Shown: positions 57,721-64,000 of the stretch, in pieces
Layout: each line of letters begins with the position of its first letter
Position numbering within the stretch: the first letter of the stretch is position 1
DNA from: Hyphodiscus hymeniophilus
Lineage: Eukaryota; Ascomycota; Leotiomycetes; Helotiales; Hyphodiscaceae
Length of the DNA stretch: 64,000 nt
Reading direction: 5' to 3'
Assembly (NCBI GenBank): GCA_016508695.1
Contig: VNKQ01000002.1
Location: 1,178,001-1,242,000, forward strand
Translations under genes and position numbers: made by a program
Notes under the pieces: generated by a model
What the model was told of the DNA's origin: nothing
Database searches by the model: none
Seen by the model: the letters and a program-made list of their open reading frames with translations, nothing else

Positions 57721-59438
57721 TTAGCGATGAACCAGGAGGGCTTTCCCTCCAAGATATTCATTCTCGTCCCTCCAGTAGCCAGAGCTTCGGTTGGGCCCAT
57801 CTAATGCACCATCACCCTCATACATCGCATCTGTCGCAATTCTATCCAACGGGCCTGAAGCCGTTCCAGCATGCCTGACTTCGCCGTCTCCGCTTATTCC
57901 CTTATCACCCCAGAATAGTTGTAAATGCCACTCATCCACAAGATCGACCAAAGTCTGAACGTGACCATATGTGGCAGGCTGTTCACCTTTAGGTCGATGA
58001 AAGCTTAAGAAGGACGTAAAAGCTGCGAGGACCATCGCACCAAGGCAAAGATACAAGAGCTGAGGCGATCTAAGGAATATGCCCCAGTTGTAGGCATATG
58101 TCATGCCTTTCCCAAAGAGCCAATGCAGCACTGCTTTCAGTATAAAGAGAGTGACAGCTATCCAACTTGTCGCTGCACGAAATAAAGCATTGGGCCGTGC
58201 CGTGTAAGGGTGCGTCGAGTAGCATTGACGCCAAGTCTTTTCATCTCGACTCAGGTTGGTAATAAGCTCTGCGCAGTGGAGTGCGAGAGTCAAGAAGCCT
58301 TGCAAGACGCAGACAAGCGCGAACAATCCAGGATAGAAGCTGGCGGAAAATTCCACTATAAGAGAGGCACTCGTCGGCGATTTGCCGTGGTCGGGAATGA
58401 GATTCCAATTGTTCCCTAGGTATGCATTGCAGTCATTGCAAGGCTGGCCATCTGTCGGATTCCTCGTTTTGTATACCAGTATACCTTGAGTAACACCGAA
58501 CCAGACAAAGCTTAAAAGTGTCAATATCCAGATTTAGTACATGATTCTTCGTGCTTCTCTGTGTGCGCTCCAGATGGAGAACTGTTTGGATCTTGGCTGT
58601 TTGGGGCCTGGTAAAAGTCCTATGTCGTGCACGCTCATCATGCAGCGGCCGAATGCCCTGGTTCTTGTGCCACCAACAACACTTGCCCAAGCGGTATCTA
58701 GAGGATTTGCAGACCAGGTAGGTATTCGAACCGAGAGCATCTGCCAAGTTGCAAGGCTTGCTTGACCAAGAATTCCCACTCCCAAACAGCACACTGCTGG
58801 TGTCGCCAATGCCACAAAGTCCCCACATCCGTTATAAATTCCTTGACCAAGGGACGAAGAAAAATGGTGGCAGAAGCCGTGTGACGGCGAAATTGCAAAC
58901 ATGAGCGATGCTGCAGCATACGAGACAATGATGAAAACAGCATGGAAAGCATTTCCATTATGCCAAAGCACAAGTATCCGCGTACTGTTGTAAAAAGACG
59001 AAGATTGGAGTTGAACGCGAGGTGGTCTCGGAGAGCCCATCGCAAGGCTGTCTCGTGAATCAGTCCCGAACATTCCATAAGAGCGGTGACTATGAAATTG
59101 GCCAGCAGAGGTAGGATTTCAGCAGCTGCCGATGATACACCTACCTCTGGCCAGTCATGATACGGACCCTGAAGCGCCGTCCCGTTTTGATAAGCTTTCG
59201 TGGCTTCAGAGGTTGTTGACTTCGTCACTGCACCCGATCCAATGATCACACAAATGATGCCAAGGACCCAGGACGTTCCCAATCCGGTCAAGGCCAGAAC
59301 CTTTGTTGTTGGTCCTCTATCATATTCTTGAGACTGCTCGGCGCTTTCCCCTTGTCTGAGGTGTTTGGGTGTTATTTCTGATAGCTCAATATCACTCGGA
59401 CCTCGCAAAGAGAGATAGCCTTGATTGGTGGACTCCAT
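57721..59438 (-). pseudogene. Fungal multi-pass integral membrane protein with a frameshift and a nonsense codon
   Basis: Start MESTNQGYLSLRGPSDIELS. TM1 is VLALTGLGTSWVLGIICVII and LPLLANFIVTALMECSGLIH follows. Then comes the family hallmark TALRWALRDHLAFNSNLRLF. Just after TTVR (about 58976-58985) the frame must shift by one base to continue LVLWHNGNAFHAVFIIVSYA. It then runs through PTWSANPLDTAWA and GRCMMSVHDIGL to RRIMY, a TAA (58534-58536), then in the same frame IWILTLLSFVWFGVTQGILV and three more helices to 57721. Neither lesion can be removed by an intron. The family is widespread in Pezizomycotina and of unknown function. Two independent lesions favour a real pseudogene over sequencing error. 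Confidence 0.7.
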
Positions 59439-60446
59439 GCCCGTTGAGCACGAGGGGGATCCAGAAGATGACAAGAGAGAAAGTGCTCCGAAAGTCCAAA
59501 TAATCTTCTAATTATATGATCAAACTTCAAAATGGCCTTGGGGGCGAATTGGGAGACATCTCAGCCACCAGAGCTGCGCCGTAGCTTTGCATAATCCATG
59601 CTGTTATCGGGTCCAAGGTAGCCAGTAAGTGCTTTCCTTTCTCTCCCGTCTTCGCCTGGAATCTGGATGTAGTGGTTGCAACGGACCATCCACGACCTCA
59701 ATCGATTTGCAAGATCATTCATCAATCGGAACCGCGTTTACCGACAGACATGGAATATCTCACGTAGAGTACACCGAAACAAGCCCAGTTTTCGAGGTGA
59801 AATTTGTACTCCGCTCAATGGAATCGTACTGTCAGTCTGTCAGAGCTGAGCATGGGTTTGAGAACTTGAAACCGCCTCCCGGGCGGGGATTTCAGCGCTC
59901 ATTGGTTACAGTTTAGGTGCTCATGAAAACACCCCCTTGTGCAACGCGACTTTGACAGCCTGATTTTCAGCTGTCCATATTGAATTTGCGTACTATCCAG
60001 TTGATTTTGCTTCTCACATGGAGTCTCTGTTGCTGCCTACTGTAAGGCTGTAAGGTGGGACTAATGCCTATCAATCCTCGTCCGGAAAACAATTCAATGA
60101 TGCATGATAAATGGCTGCATCCTGCCAAGGGGCGAGTAGGTAAAGCTCACCAAAGTAAGGTACATGCATCAATGCATCGCCTCTTTCCTGGCTAGCGAAG
60201 TGCATACCATCTGCGTTGGCGAGGACGAGCAGAGAATCATTTACCCTTGAGTTATTTCGGTTGTTTCATGACCATTTTACTGGCGCATCCGGAGAGGCGT
60301 GTTTGAACAGAAAAGACTATGGACATCAAGTGAGTCAAATCGAGTCCTCTATCTTGAGCGACCTCCCAAGAACGCTCGGTTTTACAGGTACGGTTATCCC
60401 ACAGACTTTCTGAAGAAACAGTAAGTTATGCGGCATTAATCTTTGG
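59439..60446. other. Intergenic, no gene seen
   Basis: 1.0 kb between the 5' end of the broken membrane gene and the 3' end of the glycosyltransferase. Two frames of 65-95 codons have no support. Confidence 0.4.
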
Positions 60447-61604
60447 CTATCTGTACTTTACCTGTCGCCTTCTCGCAAAATCGCTATAGAATTGAAGCCA
60501 AAGGATTTGGGCTCGGCATCCCTGATTCTCCTCGGCACACGCTGGTTTCAGTTCCTCCATCTTGTTGTAGTCCGGTATCCAAGGCTTGGTCATAGGCCAG
60601 TCGGAGAAGTGAAGGAACTTGGCCTCTTCCAGAACCTTGTCAGGATCCCATTCCTCCATATCATTTCCCAGATAAGATATCCTGTGATCTTCTCGAAAAG
60701 CTCGGGTAAGGAGATCGTACCGACGATGTGGTATTATCAGAGCACTATCCCCATAAATGTTGTTAAAGATCTCCATATCGTACTCGCCGGGACCGGCTGT
60801 GGCAATAGCCTTGCTTACTCTTTCGAATTCTATTGCTGAAGGCTCGACCAAAATGAGCTGCGAGCTGAGAAAGTGTTCCTCACGAGGGAGCCAATATGCT
60901 CGTGGCATAGCAACTGGGCATGACGGTAGTAAGAATAGCTCGTCCATTAGTTGGAGTACTGTTGAGTCAGAATCGAGACCTAGAACACGGTCATACTGCG
61001 TTTGATTGAACGCCAAAAGTTTCGTGAAGCTTTCGGCCCAAGTAACTGAGACATTTTTGTTAACTTTTGATTGTGATCAGGAGTGCGAAGCGTTACCATC
61101 GATTCCACTACGACGTTGCACTTCGATGGGAGTCAGCTTCACTCCGTACTGGTCTCTTGCTTGGGCCAGGAGCCTTCCCTCAAGAGTAGCGTCGCCTGGA
61201 GTGAACTTTGACGGATACATCATCAACATGTCGGCTTTGGTTCCAAGGGCGTGCAGTCGCTCAAAGAGCATGACCGAGTTGCACAGATATGGCGTATTTG
61301 TAACATATTGGACGTACGCAAATCTCGACCAGTTCACGTTCGTATCTAAATGGGATGTCGGAGGCTGCGAGCCAAACCGTACATCAGCGCGAAACGCTCT
61401 AATATACTTAGATGGTGCAAATGAGAGCAAAAGTACTATCAAGAGTGACGAGACGGCTGCGACGGTCCGCATTCGCTTTGATTTCAGCATCTGAGGGAAG
61501 CTGGGCATTGAAGGCGATTGGGTGCCATTTGTCGACGAGTGAGACGCGGGAAACATGTTGTGGTGGTCGTGAAGAGTGTGTAGGTGTACTGACACCACGG
61601 GCAT
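60447..61604 (-). CDS. GT8 glycosyltransferase, Golgi type II membrane protein (Gnt1-like)
   Basis: Exons 61604-61097 and 61045-60447 (51-bp intron, phase 1) encode 368 residues; a start at 61556 (MFPASHSS) would give 352. One signal anchor (VAAVSSLLIVLLLSF) follows a short cytosolic basic stretch. Then come YVQYVTNTPYLCNSVMLFER, KADMLMMYP, DQYGVKLTPIEVQ, the join VTWAESFTKLLAFNQTQYDR, the metal-binding DxD in LGLDSDSTVLQ, and PVAMPRAYWL. HFSDWPMTKPW and the C-terminal CRAQILWLQFYSDFARRR also match the family. The family uses UDP-sugars; the yeast relative Gnt1 adds GlcNAc in the Golgi. Donor and acceptor here are inferred only. Confidence 0.88.
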
Positions 61605-62525
61605 CAATTTTTTTTATTTGTTGAGCTTCAAAGATCCAGCAATAAGAAAGTTGAGACTGGTTTCAAATAAACATTCGTTCCGATGATGAGATGTGTAATG
61701 AATAGGTACAATTTAAGCGCCAAGCGGCGCAAACGCCTCGATGGGGGCTCTCTGTGCGCTATTAATAAGCAGCTGGTTGAAAGCCCCTGTAGTTCCCCTG
61801 AGTTCTTGTTGGAATTTCAGAAATTTGGGCACTTGTAGCCAATCGCTTCAGGGGGAAGCTCACAAATGCGGTCGCTTTTCCGAATCCATCGCCTGGACGG
61901 GCGGTAAACCTCTAGGGATACTGACATTCGGCGCATATGGTTGAGCGCCAAATAACCCTCGAATTTGAATTCCTAGATGTCTTCATCTGGCTTCAGTCTA
62001 AATGTGGTGTAACAGACCATGGGAATTTGCTGGCATCGAAATTGAGACTGTGGACAGGTGGGGTAGTTGGGGTGGTCATAGAGTGACCCACCACCAGTTC
62101 GACACTGAATGCGGTGGATGCCTACTTGATAGATCCTCAACACGAGCATGCGTCAGTGCGGGTGCTCATCTCGACCATCCCACCGGTACCCAGTGATACC
62201 AACCCTCGTCGGGGTCCTAGCTTCTTGCAATTTTCTGGTCCTTCAAAGTGGGGATTTCATGCCGACAGAGTTTCAACTCTGTGTTAGTGGATGTTGGTTT
62301 TGCTCCGTTACTCAACGGCCCATGAGATGCTCGGAGATTCCCCCATCGCATCCGCTGTGAAAAAAGTCCATTTCTACGACGGTGAGTTGCAGGTATTCCA
62401 ATTCTGCTCTCTTGCACTGTCCCATATACCTGTCCATTCATACCTTTCCCCCGCCTGAATCATCGAAAGGTTCCTTGGAACATACGCCATTGAGCGTTTT
62501 CCATGTTGGTTCAGCTGACCCATCA
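61605..62525. other. Divergent promoter region, no gene seen
   Basis: 921 bp between the glycosyltransferase start and the pepsin-like gene start. Only short overlapping frames occur. Confidence 0.4.
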
Positions 62526-64000
62526 TGGCAGAACCAACACCCTTCAGCATCACTCTCCTCCTTCTATTCAATGCTCTCTACGCTATCTTTCCAGTAGCAG
62601 CGACACCATTTGGTATGACTTGGTCAACCAAAAGCTTTGGGCCTGACGGGCCATGGCAAGCAGTTCGAGTCAGCATCGGAAGTCCTGGTCAGACAATCGC
62701 TCTCTATCCCGGGGGATCATTTCGCTCCCACCTCTTGACTTCGAAAATTTGCTCGAATGCAACCTTGTCGCCTGGTGTTTGTTTTGCTTCCTCGGGTGGA
62801 ATTTATACGCCCAGCAACTCCTCGACTTCTTTCGATACCATCATAAGATTCCCAGCCACGACTGACTACACGCATGGAGGCCTTGAGGTCCAAGGTTCTG
62901 CAGCTATCGGTGCTTTGGATCAAATCAGTATTGGTTTCTCTACAAAGAGTCAACGCGAAGTGATAGTGCCTAATGTAACTCTAGCCATTCACGACGACGT
63001 CAACCTCGTGTATCCTGGTGGATCGACCCCAGTGCTGGAATTGGGCACTCTAGGCCTGGGTTTTCTGGGAACTGTCAACCAGAGTTTTCAGCAGACTAAT
63101 GCTCCTAACATCAATGGAAGTTTGATACCAGGATATCTGCAAGCCCAAGGCATAACAAATTCGAATTCGTTCGGTTTACATATCGGATCTGTCGAACCAA
63201 GGATTTCAGCATCCTTATATTTTGGCGGTTATGATCAGGGTAGAATTGTTGGAGCGGTTACAACCCAGCAAGGTGCTATTGCGGGCATCGAGGGCCAAGA
63301 TGCCGGCGCCGTTGGACTGATCGATCTTCTCGACATCGAACTCAATGTGGTGGAAGGGGCTTCCCCGTGGAACTCAACAAATGTTGCCAGCTTACTAGGA
63401 TCCGGCAACTCATCGATCGGTCCGGCTTTGTCTGTGGTCATGCTTCCCGAGGCGCCATACTTGGATTTGCCACAAAGCACTTGCGATGCTATCGCTTCCT
63501 GGCTTCCAGTAACATATCAAAGTAGCCTCGGTCTTTATACTTGGAACGTCAAGGATCCTCAATATGAGAGAATTGTATCATCACCCTCTGTTCTCACCTT
63601 TGTGTTTCGGAAAGACCAAATCAATACCGCAAATGTCACTATCAACGTACCGTTCATGCTCCTCAATTTAACACTCGAAGCACCACTTACTTCGACTCCA
63701 ACGCCGTATTTCCCCTGCAACGCTCAATCATATGGCCGATATTCTCTGGGTCGAGCCTTTCTTCAGGCGGCGTTTATAGGCACTAACTGGAATGCCAATG
63801 ACAACCAAGGAGTTTGGTGGCTCGCACAAGCACCTGGCCCAAATATCGGATCCCAGAGCAATGTCCAAGATATCCAAGATCAAGATGTCAACATATCGAG
63901 TTCAGCCAACAGCTGGAGCACAAGCTGGGAGGATTCTTGGACACCGCTCAGCATTGTTTCAGGCAACGCCACGACATCCCTGCCGGGATCAACAAACTCA
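62526..64000 (+). CDS. Pepsin-like (A1 family) protein lacking catalytic Asp, 3' partial
   Basis: One frame is open from ATG 62526 to the right edge (at least 491 residues) with no stop. It starts with a signal peptide (SITLLLLFNALYAIFPVAA). The A1 fold is visible: GPWQAVRVSIGSPGQTIAL, SASLYFGGYDQGRIVGAV, VTINVPFMLLNLTL and SYGRYSLGRAFLQAAFIGTN, with many N-glycosylation sites. Where active enzymes have D(T/S)G the sequence is LYPGGS (residues 60-65). At the second site it is VVMLPEAPYLDLPQSTCDAI, where D(S/T)G would precede the LPxS strand. Both catalytic aspartates therefore appear to be missing. In filamentous fungi, A1-like proteins of this sort often carry a C-terminal TM and tail; that part is beyond the window. 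Confidence 0.82.

Overview
The window is nuclear DNA of a filamentous ascomycete. Genes are split by short introns (mostly 43-70 bp, GT-AG with CTRAY-like branch sites). Protein families are those of Pezizomycotina: elongation factor 3, a UvsD/ATRIP checkpoint protein, an AA1-like secreted protein, fungal 8-TM integral membrane proteins and a BRE4-like transporter. The family mix suggests Leotiomycetes (Helotiales), but that is inference. No tRNA, rRNA, CRISPR array or viral sequence was found.

Layout. 1-6 kb: 3' part of an XPF-like/HhH protein (Zip2/SHOC1 candidate), a Wrap53/TCAB1-type WD40 protein (-) and a divergent BTB gene with an in-frame stop. 6-8 kb: an AA1-like secreted protein beside a MITE and a minisatellite. 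8-11 kb: 3-hydroxyisobutyrate dehydrogenase and a frameshifted membrane GNAT. 13-18.5 kb: ribosome-biogenesis helicases DBP10 and DBP4, divergent from a 181-bp promoter. 18.8-24 kb: FAD synthetase, then three related small helical-repeat genes sharing an intron position, the middle one apparently missing its 3' splice site. 24.5-28 kb: EF-3. 28-31.4 kb: gene-poor with decayed coding stretches. 31.4-38.6 kb: a GH35/DUF5597-type glycoside hydrolase and a nine-exon BRE4-like membrane protein. 39.6-44.2 kb: CDP-diacylglycerol synthase and ATRIP/UvsD, divergent. 45.7-48.4 kb: a SulP/SLC26 transporter with STAS domain. 48.4-52.9 kb: no supportable gene. 52.9-64 kb: hexose transporter, aldo-keto reductase relic, an unrecognised 470-aa protein, a broken 8-TM protein, a GT8 glycosyltransferase and the 5' part of a pepsin-like protein lacking both catalytic aspartates.

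Most of the strong genes are housekeeping: translation, ribosome assembly, flavin and phospholipid synthesis, checkpoint control. The accessory genes (secreted protein, small-gene cluster, sugar transporter, pseudoprotease) lie in long intergenic stretches. Five gene models carry lesions (nonsense, frameshift or lost splice site), which means either real decay in the accessory compartment or consensus errors. All exon joins were worked out by eye from splice signals and reading frame.
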